From a virus, in IMG/VR virus record IMGVR_UViG_3300012000_000018, positions 1-60,010 of that record: DNA of 60,010 nt. One strand, 5' to 3'. The stretch's first letter is position 1; the number at the start of each line of letters is the position of its first letter. Shown here in pieces: positions 8,440 to 16,428 of the stretch. The position numbers and the translations under genes were made by a program. Below the pieces are notes generated by a model. It was given only the letters and a program-made list of their open reading frames with translations, ran no database searches and was not told the DNA's origin.

Positions 8440-8823
8440 TTAGAGTTTGCCTTCTTCAAGCAGAACAAAGCCAAATTCACGGTTATATATACGATAATCG
8501 CCACCAATAACATTAAAGCGTTTGATTACCTTATCTAAGACTATTGACTTATCTAGAGGGCCGCAGGTGTAGAGGTCGAACTGAAGTTTTGCTGGCATAT
8601 TTTCATCCCAGATATGAAAAGCAATATGACTGGTTTCAATACCTACAATTGCAGTAACTCCTTGATTTCCTGGAGTTTTTACATAAGATGCTAGTGGACC
8701 CATCAACTTCTTCATTCCAATAGATTCAACAAGGTCATCAAGAAAATCAATTGCTTGTTGGTAAGTATCTAAAGGGTCAGTAATTTCTGCGTTGATAAGT
8801 ATGTGTTTATGCTCTATTGCCAT
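8440..8823 (-). CDS. speD: S-adenosylmethionine decarboxylase-like protein (SpeD)
   Basis: 127 residues. HILINAEI near the N-terminus, GIETSHIAFHIWDE (61-74) and FDLYTCG (82-88) match prokaryotic SpeD, the pyruvoyl enzyme that makes decarboxylated SAM for spermidine synthesis. Ser65-His66, His70 and Cys87 align with the processing and catalytic residues. The residue before the self-cleaving Ser is Thr64 where many SpeD proteins have Glu, so activity should be tested. Cyanophages also carry speD. It is 14 bp downstream of whiB. Confidence 0.78.
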   Translation of the reverse strand: MAIEHKHILINAEITDPLDTYQQAIDFLDDLVESIGMKKLMGPLASYVKTPGNQGVTAIVGIETSHIAFHIWDENMPAKLQFDLYTCGPLDKSIVLDKVIKRFNVIGGDYRIYNREFGFVLLEEGKL

Positions 8824-8837
8824 TGTCGAGGCTCTCC

Positions 8838-9140
8838 TTAATCCTTTTCTATGTCCTCAAGATACCACAATTGGTCTTTGAATAAGGAGTAGGGAACAAG
8901 ACCTTTGCCCTCTATTCCATGTTTACTTCTGTAAGCATCTCTTTCATTTTTAGTAGTCCCTGCCCACAGGCCAAAAACTGCATACTCTATAGAGTATTCA
9001 AAACACTCGTCCTTGGCTGGACAAGCCGCACACATCCTCTTTACTTGGTCTAGATGAAGATAATTGCTGTTCTCATCATCGGGAGTAAAGAATAGGTCTA
9101 TCTCAAGACCTAAGCATGATGGCGTATTTTTGAATAGCAT
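8838..9140 (-). CDS. whiB: WhiB-family iron-sulfur transcription factor
   Basis: 100 residues with the four WhiB cysteines C9, C37, C40 and C46 (CAACPAKDEC) and the GLWAGTT turn (57-63) followed by a basic ER-RSKHG stretch. WhiB proteins bind a 4Fe-4S cluster and region 4 of the principal sigma factor, and are found only in actinobacteria and their phages. The gene starts one base after the nrdJ stop and lies before speD, so the three form an operon. Confidence 0.9.
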   Translation of the reverse strand: MLFKNTPSCLGLEIDLFFTPDDENSNYLHLDQVKRMCAACPAKDECFEYSIEYAVFGLWAGTTKNERDAYRSKHGIEGKGLVPYSLFKDQLWYLEDIEKD

Positions 9141-11189
9141 CTAGCCTTTCTGATTATCGGTGATTAGTTTAACTTCACACGCATCAGTTGTGCAATAGGC
9201 TTCACCGATTGCATCGGCAGCCATTCCTGCATAAACGCCAGAGAAGTCAATTGGGAACAACTTCATCACGCCTTCTTCCTCATAATCTGCCTCTGTGATT
9301 TGTGTGTAAGGCATTTGAGGATAAGTAAAGTTTCCTGAAGGTAAGAAAGAAACAGTCTTAAGTTGTCCGTCATAAAGATGAAGAACAGTTCCAACCGCTT
9401 CTGCTTCTGTCTCAGGGTTGAAAGAGATAGTTACTGATACAGAGTTATCTGACCAGTAGCGCTGTGCATATGCTGCTAACGCCATCTTTTCGTAGATTGA
9501 GACATCCTTCTCAGCCCTCTTGGACTCAGACTTGATTGGAAAATAAACAACCGATGTAGTGTCTGGTGATTCTGATGCTGGTTCAACTTTGTAGTTCGCC
9601 AACTTAAATAGCGGAAGCATAGGGTCCGAATTAGCAAAGCGAATGGTACGCATAAAATACTTACCGCCAGGAGTCCAATGGACGCCAGGGCTTTCACCAG
9701 CAAGAATAGAAACCGTGCCAGAAGGCTTAATGGTTGTAGTCTTGATTGATTCACGGATTCCGAGCCATTCAGAGTAAGTAGTGTCGTAATACTTAATTGT
9801 CTCGTATCCCTGGTCCATCCATTCACGCAACTTTGGAAGTCCACGGTTATCTGCAAAGTTTGCAACGCCAGACATTGAAGTTCCAATGCGACGATTACGC
9901 TGCATAATTGCATTTGTCTCTGCCCAGTGTGTAGGCAAAAGTGTCACAGTCTTTGCATAAAGATATGCAAACTTTAATGTGCGCTTGTAGTCCTCAAGAG
10001 TTTCGTGGCGGTTGAGGTAAGTTTCAACAAGTGTGCACATTTCATAAGACTCTAGTGATTGCTCGGCGCAAGGGTTGTAACCTTCAACTCGATAATCTTT
10101 ATTATTAGGTGGGTCAACCAAACGACCATATTGACGAGATACATCTAGCCAAATAACTCCTGGCTCTCCGTTACGAGCAATGCCATCAACAATAGGGTCA
10201 AGGTTTGCACCAACATGAGCCTCTACAGAGTTGTTAGACATCCAGGCCCAACCTGGATTTGCAGGGTCATAAGAGTTGCGCTCTGGGTAGACATCAGCGT
10301 TCTTGAGGTTAAGGAAGTCTGGGTCATCAATACGACCAATAAGAAGTTCAGCAGAGCGACGAACGTTGCCTGATACAACGCAAACGCCAATCATATTTCC
10401 AATGTCTGCAATGTCCTTGCGAGTTACTTTCTCTCCTGCACGACCTGTGAACAACTTAGTAATGTGATTTACAAGACGCTCTAACGGTTCTGGTCCTGCT
10501 GCTGTTCCGCCAAAAGTTTTAATTGGCGTTCCTGCTGGACGGACCTCTTTGTAATCAAATACTGGAGCCTTCGAATCTGGTCGTAAGTAAGCATTGATGA
10601 TGAGTTCAAGTGTTTTGACCCATCCTTCTCTGGTGTCTGGTACGACATATGTCTCTTCTCCTTGTGGTGCATAAATTGTGAAATCTTTGTCTGCACCTTT
10701 GTCATCAAAACCAACACCAACGCCAAGCATTGATGCTTCCATTAAAAATGTAAATGGTTTTGCAGGGTCATTTTTTGTCATTTCTTTTGTTGAAACAAAC
10801 GCACAGTTTTGTAGTGCTGCTGAGTTGCGTTGTGTATTTACAAGTGGTGTTCCCATAACCCAAAGTCCACGACCTGGGGGTGACCACTTCAATTCAAACA
10901 AACGCTCAAATGCTTCTTTAGCAGATGCTTGTGCACGAGAGTCATTCCAAGGAAGTCGCTGTGATTTAGCGTGGTCTTTTTGGATTGAATACATTCCGTT
11001 GATTACGCGCTCGCAAACATCGGTCCATGTTTCTTTTGTGCCATCTTCTTTTAAACGAGAGTATGTGCGAAGAAAAGTAATCTCTCCAACAGAGTTTCCT
11101 GCTGCATCTCTATAACCAAAAGGTGCTTTCTTATCCTTATACCCGCCTACGAATTCTTCAGAAAGTTTGAAAGAAAATGAGACAGACAT
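9141..11189 (-). CDS. nrdJ: Adenosylcobalamin-dependent class II ribonucleotide reductase
   Basis: 682 residues. Cys in LQNCAFVS (about 127) and Cys in YEMCTLVE (about 383) would form the redox pair, NPCAEQSLE (Cys about 372) carries the thiyl-radical Cys, and the C-terminal YCTTDACEV (about 665-671) is the shuttle pair. The GVGVGFDDKG and VVSGNVRRSAE blocks fit the monomeric NrdJ/RTPR type. It makes deoxynucleotides for phage DNA without oxygen dependence but needs host B12. An AAGGGAG ribosome site precedes the start. Confidence 0.93.
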   Translation of the reverse strand: MSVSFSFKLSEEFVGGYKDKKAPFGYRDAAGNSVGEITFLRTYSRLKEDGTKETWTDVCERVINGMYSIQKDHAKSQRLPWNDSRAQASAKEAFERLFELKWSPPGRGLWVMGTPLVNTQRNSAALQNCAFVSTKEMTKNDPAKPFTFLMEASMLGVGVGFDDKGADKDFTIYAPQGEETYVVPDTREGWVKTLELIINAYLRPDSKAPVFDYKEVRPAGTPIKTFGGTAAGPEPLERLVNHITKLFTGRAGEKVTRKDIADIGNMIGVCVVSGNVRRSAELLIGRIDDPDFLNLKNADVYPERNSYDPANPGWAWMSNNSVEAHVGANLDPIVDGIARNGEPGVIWLDVSRQYGRLVDPPNNKDYRVEGYNPCAEQSLESYEMCTLVETYLNRHETLEDYKRTLKFAYLYAKTVTLLPTHWAETNAIMQRNRRIGTSMSGVANFADNRGLPKLREWMDQGYETIKYYDTTYSEWLGIRESIKTTTIKPSGTVSILAGESPGVHWTPGGKYFMRTIRFANSDPMLPLFKLANYKVEPASESPDTTSVVYFPIKSESKRAEKDVSIYEKMALAAYAQRYWSDNSVSVTISFNPETEAEAVGTVLHLYDGQLKTVSFLPSGNFTYPQMPYTQITEADYEEEGVMKLFPIDFSGVYAGMAADAIGEAYCTTDACEVKLITDNQKG

Positions 11190-11271
11190 ATAAAGACTCC
11201 CTTTAATAAATGATGAATAGTATGTACTTCGTCCTACGGTATTAAACCCTAGAAACTAATCTTACAGTAAC

Positions 11272-11502
11272 TTACAGGAGTGTAGGTTGGTCTGTCGCGT
11301 CGTTGTCTGAGGTATTCATATCTAACACAATTGTTTTTGCTATCTCAAGTCCAAATAACAAGTGTGGTGATAGGTTACTTTCACGAACAATATTAACTTT
11401 TCTTTGTATACCTTCAGCAATTTTAAGTCGCGTTTCATATTCAATCCTAGAGCGTTCTTGCTCGTAAGTGCTCCATTGAATAGATGTGTAATCGCTATCC
11501 AT
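11272..11502 (-). CDS. Hypothetical protein, 76 aa
   Basis: Starts MDSDYTSIQWSTYEQERSRI; charged and helical, no recognised motif. It lies 2 bp downstream of the DUF4406 gene and 82 bp upstream of nrdJ, so it may belong to the nucleotide-metabolism operon. Confidence 0.65.
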   Translation of the reverse strand: MDSDYTSIQWSTYEQERSRIEYETRLKIAEGIQRKVNIVRESNLSPHLLFGLEIAKTIVLDMNTSDNDATDQPTLL

Positions 11503-11504
11503 TG

Positions 11505-11831
11505 CTAACCCCTTCTTGAATACTGCTCTGTTGAAGTGATGAACATATCATATGTAGTTACAGGTATTCCGCACGCTTGTGCAACCTCAACCTCTAGTTT
11601 AGCCCCAGACGAGTCTTGCCATCCTTCAAGCGTAACCACAAGGTCTGCTTCAAGAACCGCTTTAATATCCGTTTTCATATAAACTTCTTTAGGAAGATTC
11701 ATGTCACCATCAAAACATTCTGATGGGTCAAAAACTTTAAAACCGTAATCGCGTAAAACTTTTGCTGCTTTTCTAAATGCAGGATAATTAAACTCTGGAT
11801 AACCAGTCATAGGTCCTGACAAATAAATCAT
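11505..11831 (-). CDS. DUF4406 / nucleoside deoxyribosyltransferase-like protein
   Basis: 108 residues starting MIYLSGPMTGYPEFNYPAFR. The SGPMTGYPE-NYPAF block, an Asp-rich middle and GWQDSSGAKLEVEVAQACG are the DUF4406 pattern, related to nucleoside 2-deoxyribosyltransferases that act on nucleoside glycosidic bonds. The ATG at 11831 is preferred over a TTG at 11849 because AAGGA precedes it by 5 nt. It fits nucleotide salvage or modification next to nrdJ. Confidence 0.85.
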   Translation of the reverse strand: MIYLSGPMTGYPEFNYPAFRKAAKVLRDYGFKVFDPSECFDGDMNLPKEVYMKTDIKAVLEADLVVTLEGWQDSSGAKLEVEVAQACGIPVTTYDMFITSTEQYSRRG

Positions 11832-11900
11832 TTTGTCCTTAATGTACAAAGCAGTGGGTTGGAAAACTACTAAACCAACCCACCACTTTATAACTTTGTT

Positions 11901-12680
11901 TTACTTTAATTTGATAATAGCAGCCCAAGTTTTTGGACCAACAACGCCATCAGCATCACCAAGTTTTGGATTTGCTTTCTGGAATGCAACTACTGCTTTC
12001 TTAGTGACAGGACCGTAAACACCATCTGGCTTTGGAACACCAAGTTTTTGCTGAATGGTCTTAACATGAATACCTGATTCACCTGGGTCAATTGTTTCAC
12101 CTGGATATACAAGTGGGTCAGTGACAGGTGCCTTAGCAACCTTTGGTGCTACTGGGTTTGCAGTTGAACCTGCGTAGTCAGGACGACCCCAACCGACAAT
12201 TCCCATAAGAAGTTTCTTTGGATTGTTCTTACGGAATGCACGTTCTTTCTTGCAAGTTTCTCCGCCATTGCGCTGGTCTCCCTTTGGGTTTCCTGCGGTG
12301 TTTCCTTCAATAGTGATGCAGATACCTGACTTAGCATCTACCTTTGCAATAATTCCAACGTGACTAATTCTGTCAACACCGTCTCCTGGGAAATCAAAAT
12401 AAACAATATCTCCTGCTTCAGGAACATTCACTCCATCATTATCAAACCAACGCTTCTGCTTTTTAAATGCATCTGCACCTGCAACTGTTGAGACAGTGTT
12501 AGGAACTTTTACACCTGCTTCATTAGCGCACCACATAACAAAACTTCCGCACCAAGGCTGAAAGTTTACTTTTGTAAAAGCGCCATACTTTGTTTGATTA
12601 TCTTTCGGACCTTCAATAGTTCCGATTTCTGCTGTTGCAACCTCGATTAGACGGGCTGCGGTACCTTGAGCGGCGGCCAT
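11901..12680 (-). CDS. Endolysin: CHAP amidase/peptidase plus PG-binding domain
   Basis: 259 residues. The N-terminal catalytic part has QPWCGSFVMWCA (Cys44), an AGDIVYFDFPG turn, ISHVGIIAKV (His about 107) and ICITIEGNT, the CHAP pattern. A Pro/Ala/Val linker (about 170-190) leads to a PG_binding_1 domain with VKTIQQKLGVPKPDGVYGPV and VVGPKTWAAI. No signal peptide is seen, so export would need a holin. A second lysis set lies at 41.9-43.4 kb. Confidence 0.9.
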   Translation of the reverse strand: MAAAQGTAARLIEVATAEIGTIEGPKDNQTKYGAFTKVNFQPWCGSFVMWCANEAGVKVPNTVSTVAGADAFKKQKRWFDNDGVNVPEAGDIVYFDFPGDGVDRISHVGIIAKVDAKSGICITIEGNTAGNPKGDQRNGGETCKKERAFRKNNPKKLLMGIVGWGRPDYAGSTANPVAPKVAKAPVTDPLVYPGETIDPGESGIHVKTIQQKLGVPKPDGVYGPVTKKAVVAFQKANPKLGDADGVVGPKTWAAIIKLK

Positions 12681-12693
12681 ATATTCTCCTTAT

Positions 12694-12978
12694 TTAGTCT
12701 TCTGACTGAATTGCTAAGTCCATTGTACAGGTGTGAGCAACAACTAAAACATCTTTACCGCCGCACTCTAAGCACTCGATAGGCTCAACTTTATAGTGTT
12801 TTTCAATGACTTTGAGTATCTGCGCTACCTCGTCTTGCAGAATAGAAATCTGTGAGTCATCCCTACTCTTATCAAATTCAATGGGGTTGTCGTCAATATT
12901 CCAACCGTTAAGTGTCATTAACTCTTCAACAATTCCATCTAAGTCTGGAAACATTGGATTACTGCCTCCGTTACTCAT
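12694..12978 (-). CDS. Hypothetical protein with C-x2-C, 94 aa
   Basis: Starts MSNGGSNPMFPDLDGIVEEL. A helical middle (ISILQDEVAQILKVIEKHY) is followed by PIECLECGGKDVLVVAHTCT, a possible zinc site. It overlaps the upstream gene by 8 bp and ends 13 bp before the endolysin start. Confidence 0.65.
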   Translation of the reverse strand: MSNGGSNPMFPDLDGIVEELMTLNGWNIDDNPIEFDKSRDDSQISILQDEVAQILKVIEKHYKVEPIECLECGGKDVLVVAHTCTMDLAIQSED

Positions 12979-13165
12979 CGGATGCCTTTCCTACTAATAC
13001 ATGACCGACAGGGAAATTGGCTGCCCAAAATGCAAGGCAGTCTGTCGCATAGAAGTAATAGACTTTTTTGGACCAAGTCAGTACAATTGTTCCGTTTCCA
13101 TTGACTTCTCTACGAAAATGACCAGGACAATTGTCCCAACTGCACTGTAGATTTAAGTCAAACAT
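12971..13165 (-). CDS. Hypothetical protein, 64 aa
   Basis: MFDLNLQCSWDNCPGHFRRE then a beta-rich centre (TIVLTWSKKVYYFYATDCLA). Four Cys and one His could bind metal. It heads the endolysin operon and diverges from the glycosyltransferase gene at 13203. Confidence 0.65.
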   Translation of the reverse strand: MFDLNLQCSWDNCPGHFRREVNGNGTIVLTWSKKVYYFYATDCLAFWAANFPVGHVLVGKASDE

Positions 13166-13202
13166 AAGAAAATCTTAACAGGTAGGGTAGGATAAAACGG
13201 CT

Positions 13203-13856
13203 ATGAGAAAACATTATGATGTAATTATTGCGACCCCTGGTCACTCGATGCACGCTTCTTATGTTGATAGTTTGGTGAGGACAGTCGAAATGTTGCACCG
13301 AGAAAACATTAGTTTTGTCTTGTCAAATGCTTACTCTAGTTATGTTCCCCATGCCCGTGAATTCACCGCTTTAGGTGAAGGCAGTCATGTTTGGGATTCC
13401 AACCAGATTTATAAGGGTGTCTCATATAACAAGATTTTCTGGATTGATTCAGATATGGGTTGGGACCCTGAGAACTTTCTAAAATTATACATAAGTGAGT
13501 TGGACATTGTTTCTGGCATCTACGCCACTGACCTTGCTGGAACCGTGGCAGTTTCCTACCCTAACGAGCAGGGGTTACCAACTAGGGTGAATAAGGTTGA
13601 GTTCATGCTACATACCTTGCCAGTTGAAGTTTCTGGTGTAGGATTCGGATTTGTGGCTATGAAGCAGGGAGTCTTTGAGAAGATTGACCGCCCTTGGTTT
13701 GGGGCTGAAAGTTTCGTGATGGAGAACGGAATGGTCGTCAATTATGGGGAAGACTACTCTTGGTGTGTTAAAGCGCAACGGGCTGGATTCAAAATTTGGG
13801 TAGACCCTCTGGTTCGAGTGGGCCATAATAAGCAAATTGTTTTCCGAGCCGACTAG
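13203..13856 (+). CDS. Glycosyltransferase, GT-A type
   Basis: 217 residues. It opens with a Rossmann-like strand (YDVIIATPGHSMHASYVDSL), has the metal-binding IFWIDSDMGWDP (D-x-D) and ends with GEDYSWCVKAQRAGFKIWVD and VRVGHNK, which align with the ED and basic acceptor-side motifs of family-2-like enzymes. It probably glycosylates phage DNA, a virion protein or a cell-surface sugar. A TA-rich box directly upstream of the ATG suggests a leaderless transcript. Confidence 0.82.
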   Translation: MRKHYDVIIATPGHSMHASYVDSLVRTVEMLHRENISFVLSNAYSSYVPHAREFTALGEGSHVWDSNQIYKGVSYNKIFWIDSDMGWDPENFLKLYISELDIVSGIYATDLAGTVAVSYPNEQGLPTRVNKVEFMLHTLPVEVSGVGFGFVAMKQGVFEKIDRPWFGAESFVMENGMVVNYGEDYSWCVKAQRAGFKIWVDPLVRVGHNKQIVFRAD

Positions 13857-14230
13857 TTTTTTCTTGCTAGTATCTGCTAAAAAATCTTGCTAGTATCCTT
13901 AAATTTTCTTGCTAGTATCTGGGTTGCATTATCTCTAAAATGGTCTAAATTGGACGGCTAAAATATGAACTTATAGGATAGGTTGCTAACAGAGATTTTA
14001 TACTTTGAGGTAGATATTTCTTGCTAGGTCCACTAAAATACAATACATAAATATATTAAAACAAATTAATAAATACTACAGCGCGGAAAAAATTCACATA
14101 CGCGTCACGCATTATTAGTTTGTTTTTGTTGTATTGTGTATAGTGTTTAGTTATTAGTTATGTTATACTATTAAGGAATAGACAGATTAGATTCGAGGGT
14201 TATAGAATGAAGTCAAATGAAGGAGAGACG
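13857..14230. other. Gene-free AT-rich regulatory region with iterons
   Basis: No gene is seen here. It holds the TTCTTGCTAGTATC repeats, then a very AT-rich stretch at 14035-14085, then GTTATACTATTAAGG, a likely -10 (TATACT) for the operon starting at 14233. It could be a replication or switch region. Confidence 0.55.
13861..14030 (+). repeat. Iteron-like direct repeats TTCTTGCTAGTATCTG
   Basis: Copies lie at 13861-13876, 13885-13897 and 13906-13921, with starts 22-23 bp apart (two helical turns). A shorter TTCTTGCTAGG copy is at 14018-14028. The regular spacing on one face of the helix suggests cooperative protein binding. Confidence 0.75.
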
Positions 14231-14232
14231 AT

Positions 14233-14466
14233 GTGACTGACGACTATCTTGATGCCAGAGGGATACCGACTTCTGTCTGTCCTAGATGTGGCTGTGATTG
14301 GTTGATGGCTCCAGTAAGACTTCACCCAGACACTTACACAATTGCAATGTGGGGAACAAAAGGATTTTGTTATTCATGCAAAGCAAAAGTAACTATAGGA
14401 ACTCCTCCAGATGTAATTGATGAATGGGCTCAAAGAATGGATAACGAAGGAGAGACGGATGACTGA
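14233..14466 (+). CDS. Zinc-ribbon protein, 77 aa (GTG start)
   Basis: (M)TDDYLDARGIPTSVCPRCGC then a later KGFCYSCKAKV: two C-x2-C pairs of a zinc ribbon. GGAGAGACGAT precedes the GTG. First gene of a plus-strand operon with 4-20 bp overlaps. Confidence 0.75.
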   Translation: MTDDYLDARGIPTSVCPRCGCDWLMAPVRLHPDTYTIAMWGTKGFCYSCKAKVTIGTPPDVIDEWAQRMDNEGETDD

Positions 14467-14677
14467 GTTAAAAGTTATTGAGGGAGAGAATTTTCCTGAA
14501 ACTTTAAAAAGAGATTTAGTTGAAGAAGGTGCCTACGCTCTAATGAAGAGATGGTTTCCAAACCGTTTGCCTACTGGTGACGACTACCTCAAGTGGGTTG
14601 AAATATCTGTGGCAGATTCCACCGCTGTGATTGAACATTTTATAAATGCAGGAATTCTAGCCGAGGAGAAGAAATGA
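14459..14677 (+). CDS. Hypothetical protein, 72 aa
   Basis: MTELKVIEGENFPETLKRDL and then a helical body with YALMKRWFPNRLPTGDDYL. The start at 14459 has GGAGAGACGG upstream and overlaps the previous stop. Domain unknown. Confidence 0.7.
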   Translation: MTELKVIEGENFPETLKRDLVEEGAYALMKRWFPNRLPTGDDYLKWVEISVADSTAVIEHFINAGILAEEKK

Positions 14678-14901
14678 CCTTAAAGGTTTCATTGACAGTT
14701 TTAGATTTCCTTTTAGTTTATTTGTTTGCAGTAGTTGGAACACTTAATGCTATATGGATTAGAAATTTTAAAGAACGACAAAAACGCAACGCCATGATTG
14801 AGATGTTCATAGACCATGTGTCTGAACAGATTAAGACCGAAGAAGATTTTAAAGATATAACCAAACGGTTAAGACGAGAGATGGGAGAGGACGATGAGTA
14901 A
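14674..14901 (+). CDS. Single-pass membrane protein, 75 aa
   Basis: One N-terminal hydrophobic segment (SLTVLDFLLVYLFAVVGTLN) followed by a long charged helix to the C-terminus (KTEEDFKDITKRLRREMGED). ATGA overlap with the upstream gene. A membrane-anchored coiled-coil type protein of unknown role. Confidence 0.72.
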   Translation: MTLKVSLTVLDFLLVYLFAVVGTLNAIWIRNFKERQKRNAMIEMFIDHVSEQIKTEEDFKDITKRLRREMGEDDE

Positions 14902-15388
14902 TCCCCTAGAGAGAACGGGGTTAGACCTAAAGGAGTTGGCAGAACTAAATGCCGCCTTGAAGCAGACCCGACAGAAAAATGACAAAATCTGTATATGCGG
15001 TCATGCTAGCGGAAGACATACTTGGACCGAGGAGTTGCAAGCCCATACTTGCCAACCACCAAGATTCAACTGCGAGTGCAAGCGACTTGTTGAAGTTGTT
15101 AAGTCAACAGATACAAGACCATTTGTCCGAAAGACGATTGGTAATGGAAAGCGTCATGCCTTGATTCTTGGAATGCAAAGTGCCATAGAAAAGGGAGCCA
15201 CAGTAGAGTGGGTTGTTCCTAGCGTATGTGCTCGTTGTAAAGAAGAGGGTCCAACCGCTCCATGTGTTGTAAGCCCTGAAGGAATTATCTATGATGGAAT
15301 TCCAGAGCGTAGAAGTGGCGAACCGCCAAAGCCTATCTATCATGCGTTACTCTGCCAAGAGTGCCGAGAAGGAACTAAGGAGTTATGA
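14894..15388 (+). CDS. Cysteine-rich zinc-binding protein, 164 aa
   Basis: Two metal-site clusters: ICICGHASGRHTWTEE with later CQPPRFNCEC, and VCARCKEEGPTAPC with LLCQECREG at the end. The first resembles small zinc ribbons with a C-x-C-G-H start common in actinophages. Function unknown. Confidence 0.7.
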   Translation: MSNPLERTGLDLKELAELNAALKQTRQKNDKICICGHASGRHTWTEELQAHTCQPPRFNCECKRLVEVVKSTDTRPFVRKTIGNGKRHALILGMQSAIEKGATVEWVVPSVCARCKEEGPTAPCVVSPEGIIYDGIPERRSGEPPKPIYHALLCQECREGTKEL

Positions 15389-15714
15389 TGAATAGAAAAC
15401 AACTTAATGAAGTTATTGCCAACCAACTCCAGTCAATGATGATGGAACGAAGCATTGAACCTAATGCTGTCCCTGACTTAATGAATTTTATTGTAGAAGC
15501 AATTGATACTTGGCAAGAAGCCAAAGTCAATCAGTTGATGGAGAATGTCAAAAATTGGGAAGCAGCCTTTGATGGCACCAATGAAAACTTCTATAGTCTA
15601 GGACTTCGTCATGCTATAGATTCAATTCGAGAGACAAACCATATGCCTCTAGATGAAACCGACTATCGTGACATTGAAAGAAAAATTACCTCTGATGATT
15701 TCAAACAATCCTAG
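15385..15714 (+). CDS. Hypothetical helical protein, 109 aa
   Basis: Starts MMNRKQLNEVIANQLQSMMM; all-helical, with FYSLGLRHAIDSIRE in the C-terminal half. Overlaps its neighbours on both sides in a compact operon. No recognised domain. Confidence 0.7.
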   Translation: MMNRKQLNEVIANQLQSMMMERSIEPNAVPDLMNFIVEAIDTWQEAKVNQLMENVKNWEAAFDGTNENFYSLGLRHAIDSIRETNHMPLDETDYRDIERKITSDDFKQS

Positions 15715-15856
15715 AACTTGTTGTCGTTGTATGGTCACTAAGACCCCCGACAACTTTGTGATGCATGGAGTTATCTGCCACTCCTGTGCTGAAGAGTCCA
15801 AAGAAAACTATGAAAAGCACCTTTCAGAAAACACTTTTTTGGGCGTGTCGGAATAA
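15695..15856 (+). CDS. Small zinc-ribbon protein, 53 aa
   Basis: MISNNPRTCCRCMVTKTPDN and VICHSCAEES give two C-x2-C pairs. The start at 15695 overlaps the previous gene end by 20 bp. It resembles HNH-associated or sigma-like small ribbons in size, but no family is claimed. Confidence 0.65.
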   Translation: MISNNPRTCCRCMVTKTPDNFVMHGVICHSCAEESKENYEKHLSENTFLGVSE

Positions 15857-15993
15857 TATTTTCTATACAATAGAACTATAGTTTTACCTAGGATTTTACG
15901 CTCAAAATGGGTTCCTTGTTTATACAAGAGTGACTATGTAACACCGTTTCCCAAAAAATCTTTTGCCATCATATATGCTACATTGTGATGTAA

Positions 15994-16019
15994 TGCGGAG
16001 TCCTTCCTAAAATCCTCCG
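15994..16019 (+). promoter_or_regulatory. Short hairpin before the holin-like gene
   Basis: GCGGAG pairs with CTCCGC around an AT-rich loop, immediately upstream of the GAGGAG ribosome site. A TGTGATGTAATG half CRP-like site (15985) precedes it. It might tune expression of the membrane protein. Confidence 0.4.
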
Positions 16020-16036
16020 CGAGGAGAAACACAAAG

Positions 16037-16327
16037 ATGAATAAAGCAATGATTGAGTCATACGTCAGAAACCTTGCTGGTCAAGTTATCGGCGCTGTGA
16101 TGATTGTCACACAGACTTCAGGAATTTCTAGCCCTCTAGACTTCGGTTCTAGTGAATGGCTTCTCGTAGCAAACGCTCTTTGGGCGTCCCTTGTACCAGT
16201 TGCATTGCGATATGTCAACAAGAAGGACCCAGCATTTGGCCGCATCGCTGAAGCAGCGGCAGCCGATGTATCGAAAAAAATTGTAAAGAAGGCAGCGGCA
16301 GCGAAGAAGACCGCGAAGAAGAAGTAA
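16037..16327 (+). CDS. Holin-like membrane protein, 96 aa
   Basis: N-terminal hydrophobic segment (LAGQVIGAVMIVTQTSGIS), then SPLDFGSSEWLLVANALWAS and LVPVALRYVNKKDPAFGRI, and an Ala/Lys tail (KKAAAAKKTAKKK). The P-L-D-acidic-W then a hydrophobic span then KDPAFGR order is typical of actinophage holins. It has a strong GAGGAG site and its own terminator. It lies 3.3 kb from the CHAP endolysin. Confidence 0.72.
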   Translation: MNKAMIESYVRNLAGQVIGAVMIVTQTSGISSPLDFGSSEWLLVANALWASLVPVALRYVNKKDPAFGRIAEAAAADVSKKIVKKAAAAKKTAKKK

Positions 16328-16349
16328 ATAACTTCTTAAAGATGTGGCG

Positions 16350-16395
16350 ACAGCCCTCAGATAAAAAATATATAAATATAATTTCTGAGGGCTGT
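16350..16395 (+). terminator. Long-loop terminator hairpin
   Basis: ACAGCCCTCAG and CTGAGGGCTGT form a perfect 11-bp stem around a 24-nt loop of almost only A and T. It ends the 16037 unit. Confidence 0.65.
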
Positions 16396-16428
16396 TCGTC
16401 CTTAACCGAGAGTAAAAAGTAAAAAGTT

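Noticed and set aside
13861-13921. Mini CRISPR array
   Set aside because: Repeats of 13-16 bp with 22-bp spacing leave gaps of only 6-9 bp, and no cas gene is present. Iterons fit better.
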